Shown here: piece after piece, positions 14,001 to 27,100 of the stretch
How positions within the stretch are numbered: position 1 is the stretch's first letter
Layout of the letters: each line of letters starts with the position of its first letter
Assembly: GCA_005281725.1 (NCBI GenBank)
Contig: SSBO01000012.1
Coordinates: 3,537,102 to 3,601,101, forward strand
DNA length: 64,000 nucleotides
Source: Wuchereria bancrofti
Taxonomy: Eukaryota; Nematoda; Chromadorea; Rhabditida; Onchocercidae
Direction of reading: 5' to 3'
The notes under the pieces: model-generated
Database searches by the model: none
What the model was told of the DNA's origin: nothing
Seen by the model: the letters and a program-made list of their open reading frames with translations, nothing else
Translations under genes and position numbers: made by a program

Positions 14001-16211
14001 GTCAAATCTAGTTTTCCTAGCTCAGCGTGCTCTTTTATGGAGACTAAATATTCTTAAAAATAGTATGCATGTTGGTATACTACTATTTATCTACCAAGCT
14101 ATCCATTTATCTCTCTACAACCCTGCCAATTTGAATGTAATTGAAGTCGTTTTCTTTTTCTTCATGTAAATTTAAGTAAAAAAATCTGCAAAAGATGGGT
14201 GAATTTTCAGCAATTCGTCCCGATCGTGATAAAACTGGCAGGCAGAAAAATCCACGCAGAGGTGGCAGTGAAAACAGTACCACCAAGATGTCATCAAATT
14301 CTCTATCCGGGGAATTACCATGTGTTACATCCGAAAAAGACAGCGCTGTGAGTGATGATGTTCGAACTTGCACCCGATCTTTTTGCATGAATAGCACGTC
14401 AGGACATCCAAAGTGCCCTGTACCTGTCGGCGACGAGTCAGTTTTGGCAACACTTTGTGAAATTGAACATATATGCAATCAGCTTCGAGACGCTCATCCA
14501 GTTATAACGAAAGCTTCCATCACTCTCTTTGATGCTGTTTTGCGTCCTTCACTCATCGTTTCACGATCTCCTGTAAGTCATCTTGATATATTTTTTGTTT
14601 TTTTTTCGTTTGCTTTTGAATATAAATATGGAATTTCAAATTATATTCCCCTAAGTTTTATTATTTTTATTCTTATAGAATGATTTACTTATTCCTCACC
14701 GCGTAGTACATTCGCTCGACTTTTTCAGGACATTTTCGTATAGTGAACTAGTAACTGGCCGTGATTCAATTCTTTTTTTAAAATACATTATGTCAAAAGG
14801 TATTCTTCGGGTATTATGAATTCAGCTTTTCCTCATCGTCAGAAATTTATACCGTCGTAAAAGATTGTAGGTTTTCTTTTAGCTGATATTCGATGGGTCT
14901 TTGGGTCTTGCTGGCTGCAAAGAATATTTTGAAAATCTGAGGCGCCTCATTGTATTGCTTTTTGATTATGCCAATACACTTAAGCCAATCGCCGATCTCA
15001 CACCTAGTGAAAAGGTTTTTCCTCTTCATAAACTTTCAAAAAGCAGCACATAGAATGAAATGTGGTGCATTATTAGTGGAGAGGAAACAGGTCGCTCTCC
15101 ACTAAAGAATAAGGATGAAATCTTGTTCTGAGAAGTTTAGTTTGGTGTTCTACAATATACTACTAATTGGAGTTTTGTTTCTTTTTCAGAGTATTTCAGT
15201 TCTATTAAAAGTGAAGTCGCATTTCCTTGAATTCAGACTTCAACTTTTGGATCGAGATGGACATTTTTTCCCTTTTATTTATCGTAATCCGACTTTTGCA
15301 GATATCGATAATTCATAACTGTGTGTCACAATTTGCGCTTCTTGTTGTTGCATATCACACTGTGCGTAATACAGAGGTGGTCAGCAGTACAATTTTGCTA
15401 CCTAGTGGACACTATTTCCATCGTGAAAAACCTGTTATTATCATTGAGCAATGTGAAGATAAACAAATCATATTGTTGGAGTCCAGAATTGAGTTTGTTT
15501 CTGCTATGTTCCCCAGCCGTTTATTTTTTTTTTCTAATTAATTTTTAAAATCAATTCATTTATTTTTAATGAAATGAGGAAATTAAGTTCAGAAATGAGC
15601 GTTATATCCAGGTGTATCTTACGCTTCATTCTTTTATTTCATGAGTAAATTTTATATTTGATTTTGAATTTCTACCATTTTGTAAAATTGGAAGTAATAA
15701 AATGTTGTAGGATTGTAAAGAAAAACATTTTGGATGTTGTTTTGAGCCCAATGCGACGTCTGGGATTTACCGAAATCGAGATGGTTGCACTGAAGGCGAT
15801 AATTGCACTGGATCCGAGTGCTGCAAATCTTACGCCTCATTCTGCATCCTTATTGGCCGTAGCTCGTGGATCTGTTCAGAATGCACTTTATGCTCATCTC
15901 AGTAGTCGTCTTTCACCAGCCGAGGCTACATCTCGCTTTGGCAACCTTTTGCTTTTGATTGCCGGTCTTTCCGTAAGTATTTTACAATAAGATTCCAATT
16001 TATTGTAATTGTAGATTCGGGTGAATTTTAAGTCTTAGCATTGCTTAGAACAAAACAAAGTTTGGAACATATGTCATCCTTCGAGGTTTCTGAAGGGAAA
16101 AGCTTTCAGAAAATGGGTGCAGCGTTGTGCGGTATGATGCAATTATGTCGTGACCTTTCGATGAACATTGATCCGGTAGTTGATGGGCTATTTTTTAACG
16201 ACTCTTGTTGA
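11089..16211 (+). CDS. Nuclear hormone receptor, HNF4-like nematode type
   Basis: Ten exons: 11089-11318, 12773-12854, 13099-13156, 13685-13750, 14211-14572, 14679-14810, 14883-15014, 15302-15480, 15711-15972 and 16110-16211. They join in frame into about 534 residues. The start is the ATG before a poly-alanine stretch ([16 protein letters not shown]). The C4 DNA-binding domain covers residues 77-142 ([39 protein letters not shown]) and is followed by the basic extension [14 protein letters not shown] hinge of about 120 residues leads to a ligand-binding domain with the signature region LTPSEKISIIHNC and the helix [12 protein letters not shown], and ends with an AF-2-like helix ([10 protein letters not shown]). 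It is a nuclear, ligand-regulated or orphan transcription factor. The first zinc-binding Cys is created by the exon 1/exon 2 junction. The donor after 15480 (GTCCAG) is weak, so that exon end is uncertain. I cannot name the C. elegans paralogue. Confidence 0.92.
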
Positions 16212-19200
16212 TTTACAGCCTTCACTACTGAATACTAAGTGATCTGGTCAGTTTACTGCCAAGCCAAAACAGGATCTCTTCTACGACTCATGTCTTGTCG
16301 ACATGCTCACTTTAATTAATTCAATATTTTTTCGAATGTGCTTTCAAATTCAATGCTGATTTCGTATGATGTCATACGAATGTATCTGGTGTCTCTGTGC
16401 CTTGGAAATTGATATAACGCATAATGTTAATCATGGCTTTTTGTTATCAGTTGCAAATTATTTCCCCGGGAAGTGAGCAGATTATCTCTTGAACATTGTG
16501 CACCGTGTTTCGGTAGTGATGGTGTTAGATATTTGTATCCTGAAGGAAATTACTGACTTCAGTTTTTTATTGTTTTGTGTTGGGTCATTCAAGTACTGAG
16601 TCTTTCGATTTGTGATACGGTGCTTTTTTTGTAACCTTGATTTAACTTTCTTTTTTCAATTCCAACTTTTATTGAACTTTGTAGAGTAGTTCGAAATTTA
16701 AGTTTCTTTTTTTTGATGAGGTACTGGTTCTTGCGCAGCTGATAGAACTAATAGAATAAAAACAGTAAATCTAATCTAAGTATTTCCATTTTAGGCTTGG
16801 CAGCTTATCTTTTTTCGCAGTTTAGTTTTTGTTCTAACTTTGCATTCTGTGTTACGGCGGTTTTTTCCGGTGTACTTGATAAAAATGTCCAAGCATCTTT
16901 CTCTAATTTTCAAAATTATGAAATATTCGTCATTTTAGGACTCTCTGTAAAGTTTATTGCTTCATTAATTCATTTTATTTATATCTGAATGTTTATATTT
17001 GTAAAATCTGTCTTTGTTTCTTTCAAAATTTGAGAATTTTCTACTGTGCACGGTTTAGCTGCAGCTTCATTGAAAGTTGTTGAGTGGATAATCGCCTGGC
17101 ATCTGAAACCAAGTCTTACTGGTCTCTTGTGGACATCGAGTGCCACTAGTTTTTGTATTGTTGGTTGAAAGGCCTTGCTCTTAATATTTTGATTACGTTT
17201 TTGTTCTTCAGCTTGCAGCTGTTATTGATCATTTTGCGTATTGATCATTGAAAGAAGGTTTGGGTTTTCCTTGTTTCTCAGCTTTTCATTGGGGCCATTT
17301 TGTACTGCAACGTACTAATCAAATAAACGCATCAATGATGAGTGCCCCTGCGTTACTCATGCAGCGGATTATGTTCGTGGGAATTGGTCGTAGCTGAAAT
17401 AAAGCTTCAAAAGAATTTTAAAGAAATGTGCGACTGCAGGATTTGAACTGTTTTGATGATGTGTTTGAGGAATTTTAAGAGATGCGGAGTAGTTGAATAT
17501 ATTTGAAAAAGGGAGATAGTTCTTGAGATGATCTGGGGCGCTGCGATGTGTTAGCGTGCTGTTAACTGTTTTACATGAATTTGATGTGGAACACAAATAA
17601 TTCTTACTGTAGATGAGTGGAAGCAGCAGCAGTGCGTAGTGAATGGGACTTGCCATGTATTTGTTTTTGTGTTTGTGTTTTCTTGTTGTTTTTGTTTTTT
17701 GTTTTTTTTGTTGTCCTAAGAGGGGACTGTGGACAGTTTCCTGTCTTCCAAGCAAGACAGTTTGCAATAACTTTCCTTTTGCTTTTGATTGACGCCTCTA
17801 TTTCTTGAAGGATATTAAGTGTTCCTACGGCCGTTCGCGATGACAACTTTGCAGGGTAGGGATTTGGGTCTCTTTCAAATGAAGAAATGGGGGGAGCAGG
17901 ATCTTGTCGATCTGGGAGTGGAAACTAACGAAGAACGACCACTAGAGCTGATAAACAAAAACAGACCGAAAAAACATGTCAGCTTATTCAAGTATCCTCT
18001 TTCTTTTTTTCTTGGAACAATATATCTAATTCTGCGTTTTGTTGATGGTTATTTCGTGATATATTTCTTGTAGAATTCCTTCAAGTTACTGAATTGCAAC
18101 CATGGTTTGATTAAGGAGTTCAAAAGATTATCTTTTAAACCAATGCACAGTCGGTAAACATGAATGTTTGTCCTTCAGTGATGATCTCCCCAACTTCATA
18201 GTTCTGTTAGTCATGAAATTTACTGGTTGAAATTGCGAGAATTTCGTTCCAATCCAAGATATGAAAGGAATCATTTACTGCTTGTATTAAATTCCTACCA
18301 AACTTACAACAAACAGTTCGTAGTCTCTATCATTTGTACGTCATTTGAAATCTCTAACAGAACCTGTAGCTAAAGGGAGCAGCGGGAGGACAAGGGGCCG
18401 TAGGTATAGATTTGCCGGTGATTTCATTTACTGAAGGAGGAAGTGTTTATAGGTGATTTACATGTTAAATCCGAAAAATTTCGCTTCAGTTGATGCAGAT
18501 AAAAGCTGTCAGCTTCCCTTGCTTGCTTCATTCCGGTGTCCCAAGTGTACCACTTGGCTTCTTAATGAATACGCATGCTTCTCAGTCTCTGTCTACAAAT
18601 GTGCACATAATAACACATGCGTCTGTCGCGCCCACTGTTCTCCAATCTCAACCACAGATTCTCGGATCTCCGTTACAATACAGGCTTACGGAACATTACA
18701 AGCCGAGATACCACAGCTGACCTTAAAGTTCCTTACAGATTCATTAAAGTACGATACTTCTCGAAGTTGCCTTATACTGATAACACGTCGAAATAACTTC
18801 TCGAAGTACATTTCAACTTATATATTTCCATCTACTTTTTGCTCGAAGGCCTACTGCTATCATGTTTTCGTTAGTGCTTCAGTTCGCGCATAATCAGTGG
18901 CTGCCTCGAACCGATTCCTGTCTGCACGTATGTATGTGTACATGTGTATGCGAGTGCGCTATGAAGGTATGTAAGAATTCCTCAACCCACATGAAAGCTC
19001 AATTTAAAGTTGTTTACAAGTTCCCTTTTGCAAACCATTCGTTTGTTTATCCAATCAGTTTGCCGGTGTGGAGGAAATCTGGTTGCAAAAAAGGTGCACT
19101 TTACCGACAAACGAAAGAAAAGGAGCAAATGAATGGATCAACTGAACTGCTGAATGGATTTCCTAGAGGTTCTCCTGGGAGAGCAGGGAGTCGAGTCCAA

Positions 19201-21176
19201 GCAGAGATGAGTGTGAGCTCCTCTCTCCCCCTCCCTGTGTATGTGTGTACGTATGTATGTGTGTGTATGTATGTATGCATGTGTATGTATGTTTACAGAC
19301 GGAGACGTCCTTTATTGAACAAAGTGAAGAGATAGATGGTGATGGATCCCAGTTGGGGATAGCAAGGAAAGAGCAATGACGATGACTAGCACTAGTAACA
19401 TGGGTTCATTCGTTCAACAAAGGAGCAAAGAACAACACGGGGTGAAATAAGGTGGATTATTTACGAACAAGTGAACGAAAGAAGCGAATTCCTCTGAATC
19501 GTTTAAAGAATGCCGATAGTGCTATTCTTTCCTGCGCAAAAGCAGCGCGTTGTGGCTCACCGAAACAGCCGGAAAAAAAAAAAATCATTCATCTGTCGAT
19601 AGAGGGACTAATCCGTACCACCGAAGCGAGTTTAGCCTGATGAATTAGTGACATGGTGATTAACGCATTAGACTGAACTGGGAAAGAAACATGCCTTGAG
19701 TTAACTGGACAGATTATCAGGTCCAAACCCAATAAAACCAATTAACAGCACATCGTTTTAGATTTGTTCAAATTCTACAAGCAGATGGAATATAGGGGAA
19801 GCAATAGGATTGCATGAGACCACACAATTTATCAGCGTTAGTGGGGAATGACTCTTTCTCTTCTTGAGTACTGACTTAAAAGTCAGCAAGTCAGCAGGAT
19901 ATTTACTTCATGTTATGATTCTTGTTATTCTAATAGTTCACTTTTTGCCACATCGATGCTTCTCGTCTATCTCAAGGTTGTTTCTATTAATTTTGGAATT
20001 CTTCGTCTAAAGATGAATTCCAAAGAAAAGCCACTTGCGTACGTACATACAAAAATACGACTTTCCAGTTATAACTCAGCAGTTCATGTTACAGGATTGC
20101 TTCATTTTACGACAAAGAAGCAAGTTCCAGGACAGCCAACAATTGCGCTTTCACCACAGATATAGCTGTTTTCTGAGTCGTAGAAAAAAAGAAAATAAAC
20201 CGATTGGGTCAGTGATTGCAACCCTCATAAAAGTAGAGTAAGATTGTAAGCTGAGATAGGCGCGATTGTCGATGTATCAGTTACAGCAATCAGGTTTGTT
20301 AAGAAAGCGGGAAGTGACTTTTCTATAGATGACTACTTCTAAGATCTAGCGAACATTGTCTCCGACAATGCATGAACGCTATTATTTGAACGTAAAAGGT
20401 GGTCCAATACCTAAAGTATCACACATAGGACATGGATCACATTATCATTCCACCAGACTCACAATAACTGTAAATAGTCGTTCTGTCGCCCATTCAGCAT
20501 TCTTTTCGTGCCAGTTTACTCAGATAATGAATTAATGTTGAACTGTCTTGTTGTTTGTAATATGTAATGATATGACGTACAATTGAAGGTCGCTCGAGAT
20601 ACATCAGATTAATTGAATAGGAATAGATGATGACTCCTCTCATCATCCCCACATTTCATACTCATCTAAGTTGGCATCATTCTTCTCCCGATCAACAGTG
20701 AGGTGGTGAAGAGGGGTAGGCGGAGAAGGGATGAACAAAACTGAGTTATCGTGAAGGACGGATATATCACTGGTGGTATAGTTGTCTGGCTATGCTCTTA
20801 TCGTGCATTTCGGTAAAATAGGAGGTCCTCAGGAAAAGTAGGGTTGGGATCAAACTCTTGTTAGAGGGGAGGAGGGGACTGGGCATTTTTCTCAAAAACA
20901 TTCTCGCCCACTGCATTATTTCAATTTTCTAACTGAAACATTATTTACAGCCATTAATGATAATCCATGCTGAAAAGCTAATCGCCTCTTAGGCAATAAG
21001 CTATGAGATTTAAGTAAGAATTGAAATTACCGAGCTATGATAACCTATTAATAGAAATTATTTGTGTGTTGCTTCTTTCGTTTTTCTGAAATATACATGA
21101 ATAATAACAATAGCGAATGACGGTAGAAGTACCACAGTAAGCAAAGAAATCACTGATATTTTTGGGAGAAGGTTGT
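16212..21176. other. Large intergenic region with weak exon-like fragments
   Basis: About 5 kb between the nuclear receptor (plus) and the 3' end of the adhesion receptor gene (minus), so the two genes converge on it. No complete gene could be assembled. Two fragments look somewhat coding: 18490-18720 on the plus strand and 17718-17846 on the minus strand. GTAT/GT-rich simple sequence occurs at 18925-18955 and 19236-19296. Confidence 0.5.
18490..18720 (+). CDS. Possible terminal exon, unrecognised
   Basis: A reading frame follows directly after a TTCAG acceptor and runs 76 codons to TGA. The product is rich in Ser, Gln, Thr and Pro (for example ASQSLSTNVHIITHA and LQSQPQILGSPLQYRL), a composition seen in transcription-factor tails. 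No preceding exon was found, and a second open frame of 146 codons overlaps it, so it may be chance. It could be an alternative 3' exon of the upstream nuclear receptor or an independent gene. Confidence 0.22.
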   Translation: MMQIKAVSFPCLLHSGVPSVPLGFLMNTHASQSLSTNVHIITHASVAPTVLQSQPQILGSPLQYRLTEHYKPRYHS

Positions 21177-24100
21177 TTATACCCACTCTCCTCCTTCAAC
21201 AAAACATCCGGCGATTGACCCTATTTGTGCTGGTGGCATAACACGTTCTTGATAGCTGTATGGTACACTTATGAGCGGCTTTGTAACGCATATGGAACAG
21301 CTTGGATCACGAGCCTAAACCTTGTTAAATCTGATTTACAAGTCAATTCATTGGACGTTATTATAAAACTTATCTATTTGCTGCTACATGCCCAATTTAT
21401 TGAGTTGTGCAATCTAATTTAACTGCTGAACACTGTATTGCAAATACCATATAATCTTTATAACATAACAACTCACTTTAAGCGCTATCGTACGTATCCA
21501 TTCAAATGTAAATAGGTAAAAAATGGCAAGAGCAAGTAATATGTTCAGTAGCGCATTGAAGTAAGAGTTGGGTGTTGCAGAAGGTCCCAGGTCATTTAAA
21601 TAGTTGATATGAGAGGTTGCCGCATAGCAGTCTAATGAATACAGTACTGCTATTAATAGTAACCACCTGAAATACATTGCTGCTGTTAATAGCTTCATGA
21701 TTTTCTGAATTTCAAAGAGACTATCAAGTTTCAATTTGTTGATATATGGGAAAATACATAACCAAGACTTCTCCTCCAGAAACAATATTTACCTGAAGAG
21801 TCGTAAACCTGATTAATTTCAAAGATCGAAATTTAAATCTAATTCTACTTTGAGGTGGAATATAACTTTTCAAAACCTTGACGCTACGTCATCCTGGATA
21901 ACTTAAAAGTAAATTTCTCACAAAAGTTGTATAGTTGCAGCGTTTGCCATTTTGTTCAATTCAGCAGATACAGTCCCATTTCTAATTTGTGTGTTTTCTT
22001 CAGAACTTTTGTTGTCCACATATTCTGAAATGACTGACTCTTTAAGATTGTTTAATTCTATCAATGTAACACGAAAATAGTACAGCCAACGAACTCCCAA
22101 AACAATTTAAATATCTCGTGGGTCTGAGCCAATGATGGTTGTTACTAAAGATCGAAAAGACACACGGAATTTTTAATTGTGTTAAAAATACTCTTCCACG
22201 AGTTGTCAAATTAAACAAAATGATTCAAAATCGTGACGACCCTTTCCCGAGAAAGTTTAATGACGATTGCTTTAGCGTGCTATCGTGCATTCAGCAACGG
22301 AAGCACGATGTTTTATGATTTGCAGCAATAAGCACTATTTGCAAAAATGTGATTTACAATACAACTGTACATAAATGGTACATATACCGTAAAGGATATC
22401 GCAATTTAAGTACGGAGAGCTTGTAAACTTTGATTATAATTAAATTTATCATTAATAGACTAACGTTGAGGTATAGGTTCAACAGATATGCGCCTAGCTG
22501 TGATAAGCAGACGTAAGATGATAACAATGATCGCCAATATAAGAATGAAACAAATAAGCAGGGGTACATAAACGGCATACGCGAATATTTCACTATGCAT
22601 CTTTGAAGAATGAAAGTAGCTATAAATTTAAGATTTCACAACCCTGAACTTCAATTTTAGCTAACTTTTAATAAAAGATTGGACTAAGCAGAACAACAGC
22701 CCTAATCCCTAGTCATTTTCGAAATCTAGTTCAAAGAATCTAAAAAGTAAAATGTCAAAAACTGATTTTTCAAAATACTCTGACTGAATCTCACAATTTT
22801 GGTGACCCGTCGTATGGAGTACCAGTAGCCAACACAGTTGACATGGCAATCAACGGAATACCGTACGCAATGAAGTACATTTCCACAATTGCTCCATATA
22901 ATGCTACCTATAATAGCCATTTTTCTATGATCTGGACGTTTTAAATACTAAAAATGTTGCAAGCTTCCTTCTCTGTAAACTAATTTTGTAAAATGAATAT
23001 TGTAAAATGTAAAATGTGTACACCTTTTCAACTTCTGTGTGTACTTTCTCACCACTTTTGCTTCGACTGTAATCTCGCACAATCTTGCTAAGTTTCCCTT
23101 GTAACAATCTAAAACTTGAATTTCATTCAATTTTAATTATTAGATTGTAATTGAACTATATATGAAACTCATCATTAAAAATTCTTGTCCAATTACTATT
23201 TATTTAATACCTAAAAGCTTGCATAATCCAGAAGTAAACAGCAAGAAAAAAGAAATATTGAACGATAATGACTGATCGACATGTGTGCGCATCAAAAATC
23301 CCGTTGTGGATAAACGAATGTAATACACACAATATAAATATACAGGCACACATATTAACAACCACTTGTTGACTCCTTTGTGAACGACAGTTAGACGCAC
23401 TAAAATTTATTTTGAAATAATTTCAGGCCCAAAAATTTAATTGAACTTTTACCACTAAAATAACATTAACAACTATTAAGAAAGCAGTAAACGCAAATAG
23501 CATTAAAAAAATAGAAATCAAAATAAGTACACGTTGATAGTGACGGTCAAAAGCATTACTGAAGCCAAGAAACCGGATGATGCGCATATATACCATGTTA
23601 ATTTCACTGGTTTTCCTGCTGAGATAATTCTGAAAAATAGGTTGAATTCTGCACTTTTTTGCATTTTTAATCTTAAATAATAATTTATCTCAGCAACTGT
23701 ATCGTTAAAACAGTGTTGAAGTCTTCGTGAAAATCTTTGAAGACGAAAATCTAAAAATTACTTGGGCAGTAAAGTATGTTCCCTGTTGAAAACTGTAATA
23801 TTTTTTCTCATTAGTTAATTAATCCTGTCACTATATATTAAGAAAGCAGCAAAAGCAAATAACACTAATGAAAACAGAAAATTAGTAAAATAGGTCCTAA
23901 ACCTTATGATTAAAGGATTTATTGGACTTACAGTTCTTCATATGACGTATTCTGCATAGCTGCAAAATATTTGATGTTTTCATCTACATTCTCGATAAAA
24001 AACATTCGGGAACAAGTAAAAAGAATATTGTTTGGTCCCACTCTTCGCAATAAACAATTTGTCTCTTTGGTTAGTTTCCATCCCTCTTCATCATCCCATA

Positions 24101-27100
24101 CACCCAACTGAATCTGAAAGATAGTATGCAATTAAGTATTACGATATTATACCACGACCAAAAATGAAGCCGAAAAGTTACAGTTTAGCCTTCTTATATC
24201 CAGATACTTACAACAAGACAACTCTTCTCATTTCACTGCTCTATGACAACTTTGTAATATAAACTAAAACAGCAGTCAAGAATTACCGGAAGACATTTCA
24301 CAGTTATTTTACATATTAATCTATCACTCGGAAAATAGTGTCAATCTTTTCGTCTATTTTCATTATTATTTTCATCACCCATGTACATTTCATAGAAAAC
24401 TTATGTCAAAAGTTTATGTCAAGTTTTTTTTTGAATTCCAACAATATTCTCATTTCTGTAACAAATCCCTTAGATGAACTCAAAGATTACATTGACATTT
24501 TACTACTCATATCTTTTAATATTTTCGTAGTATTCCATGAATAATTTTTAGTTATTTATTGGAAGAATAAAGCATACCTCATTTGCCGCCTTATTTGTTT
24601 GATAATTGATTAAAAAACCATAAAAATCATCATTCTTTCCGGCCTCTACTGTCTAAAAATAGAAGTATCAAAATTCATCCAAACAGAGTATATTTATTAT
24701 AAAATTTATAAAACGTTGGAGTTTGAACAACGAATCAGAACAATCTCTATTGAATTAATTTTTTATGATACAAGTTATGTAACCTCTTCAACAATACTGC
24801 TTGATTTTGAAGACCTGATAGGAATGTGTTTCATGGCGACACCATACACCTCACTCATAACAGTCCATCTCCCATCTGAGGTATGCTTACTTTCAAAAAT
24901 TTTCGAATTGGATAGCCATAATACTCGAACAATGGTTAATGATGGAAACTGATCAATTGTGTGACGAGGAATGCGAAGTGATGCTCCACCTATAAATTAA
25001 TAATAGTTTTTTTTAGTCCGAATCTAAACCCAAACCTAAAAGCTGTTAAAAATCTAAGTCGAATTGATAATCTTAACCTGTTTTCGGTAATAGCTCAACG
25101 AACTGCTGTTCACGACATGAAAATTTCGAACCATCATGTAAGGTTAAGAAACCACCCTTCATAATTTCAGCCGGCGTACCATCATAACCTTTAGCAAACA
25201 AATGTTGACATATTGCCAAGTTATCTTCCTGGATAACTTGATCACCAAGGAGTAGATGCTGCAGGTGCTGGCGCATTAGTTTACCTGAACTGTTTTAAAA
25301 TTTTAGAAGCACTTTCAAATATATTTTTATTCAAACACACTTTGGAACTCATAACTCGTTAAACATCAAGGAAAGCTTTTAACTCTGATTTGCTATAAAT
25401 CTAGCTAGTTGACCATAAGTGATTTTCAAAAAATGAGCATTTGTAGGATGTTCTAGTGATCATAGAATGACCCATCCTTAACAAATTGGACCTCATTCAA
25501 CATATAAAGATTTCTGTATATCATTATGCAGAATTCGTGAAATATTAATTTAACCTAAATTTTTTGCTTCTACAATAGCTCATTTCATTCTTCCCATTAC
25601 TTATAAGTAAAGTTTTTATGAATTCGATTTTGATGGCATCTAAATCTAAAAACGACCTAACTACTTTAATCATCGCTAAAAATTAACATGTATGGGATGA
25701 TAATAATATCTTTTAGGAGGGGAAAGACATCGGTTGATAATTTTTCAGTACTTCCAGTAATTTAATATTGTAAGTGGTCCGAGCCTGCAGTAACGAAGCG
25801 GAGGAAGACAGTTGATTTCGACAGTTTCACTCGTCATCAGTAAATGGTTTTCTTTTGACTAGAGCGTCGTTATCGTGTACTGTAGCTTAGATGTGAATGT
25901 TATCTGCGTTTTCATTCATTACGCTTGTATTGTTTGGTGATTTTGAAAAATGGGACTATGTTTCACTACAGTGATTACTCGGCTTGATTTTTTGAAAAAA
26001 AAAAAAATGTAGAAAAGAAGTTGCGGAACTGAAACAGAAGTTTTTAAGAGGCAGTAACAGTAAGTATGTATTCGAACAGTAAAATTGGTATGGGTAACTC
26101 CTATGAATTAATTCCCTTTGGAAATAGCGGAATATTTACCAAATAAGGAAACTAAGCTATGTTTCCTATTCCACAAAAGTATCTTGTGTTCCAAAATTCG
26201 AAACAGAAGAGAAAAGAGATAAAGAAGAGATTTGCTGATTAAATATTTTTTATAAAAATTTCATAAATTCCAGATCTAAAGCTTAAGTAGGTAGTCAATC
26301 TTTCATTACTATTTTCTTAGGATCTTTATATTCAAATTCAAAAAAAAAAAAGAAACTTTAACTTAGCCAATTTAAATTTTTGAAAATTAACAGCGAAAGA
26401 GCAATTATCACCGTTAAGTTCAGTGCGAGCAAATTCAGATTGTAAAACAAAATTCAATGCAGCTAGCATTTGTCGACTGGATAAACCTGTTGCATTACCA
26501 ATCAGCCAACCAACAAGACGAGTTTCATAGGCGGACATTTCGAATGGCCTCCTCGTTATTCGAAGTAATTCGTTCATATACTAGAAAAGATAGAGATTGT
26601 GCATTTTTCTGCAGAATGTTTAAACCTTTGACAAGGCAAAGTAGATAATTCATTAAAGCCTTAACGAAGACATTTTTGGTTGCTTGTTCAAATTTTATTT
26701 CTTTGCAACAACATTCCTTAAGTATTTTCTCAGCATTATTACCCAAAAATTATAAGTTAGACAGAAACTATACGTACCTGAGACGTTCGTTTATGTTGTA
26801 ACAGAGTCAGGAAATATTTAATTAGCGGAGAAGTGTAGGCACATCGACTTGTGTCTGGTGTTTCCCATTTACCATGCTTACATCGCCGATATGCTTTCGC
26901 ATTTGTGGGACCGTTGGGACATTTTGCCGTAACTAATCCTTGCTTAGAAACTGCCCAAATTATTTCACCTTTTTCATCTGCTTGCCATTCCTGAAAACTT
27001 TAATGTTTAAAAATCTAAAAGTCTCGAAAATTGTATTTTTAACTACTCATAATTGGAAAAATACCTGCACACAGTGAACAGTGTTAACTAACACTGGTGT

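Noticed and set aside
14107..14478. 123-codon minus-strand frame
   Set aside because: It is the antisense shadow of the receptor hinge exon 14211-14572.
15115..15301. Open frame upstream of the receptor exon at 15302
   Set aside because: The exon ending at 15014 joins directly to 15302 in phase and gives the conserved LTPSEKISII sequence, so this stretch is intron.
18862..19335. 157-codon plus-strand frame
   Set aside because: Both ends are translations of GTAT/GT simple repeats (Cys, Val and Tyr runs), and no splice context supports it.
22354..22593. 79-codon minus frame inside the adhesion GPCR
   Set aside because: It is out of frame with the TM5 exon (22465-22619), whose correct frame gives YAVYVPLLICFILIL.
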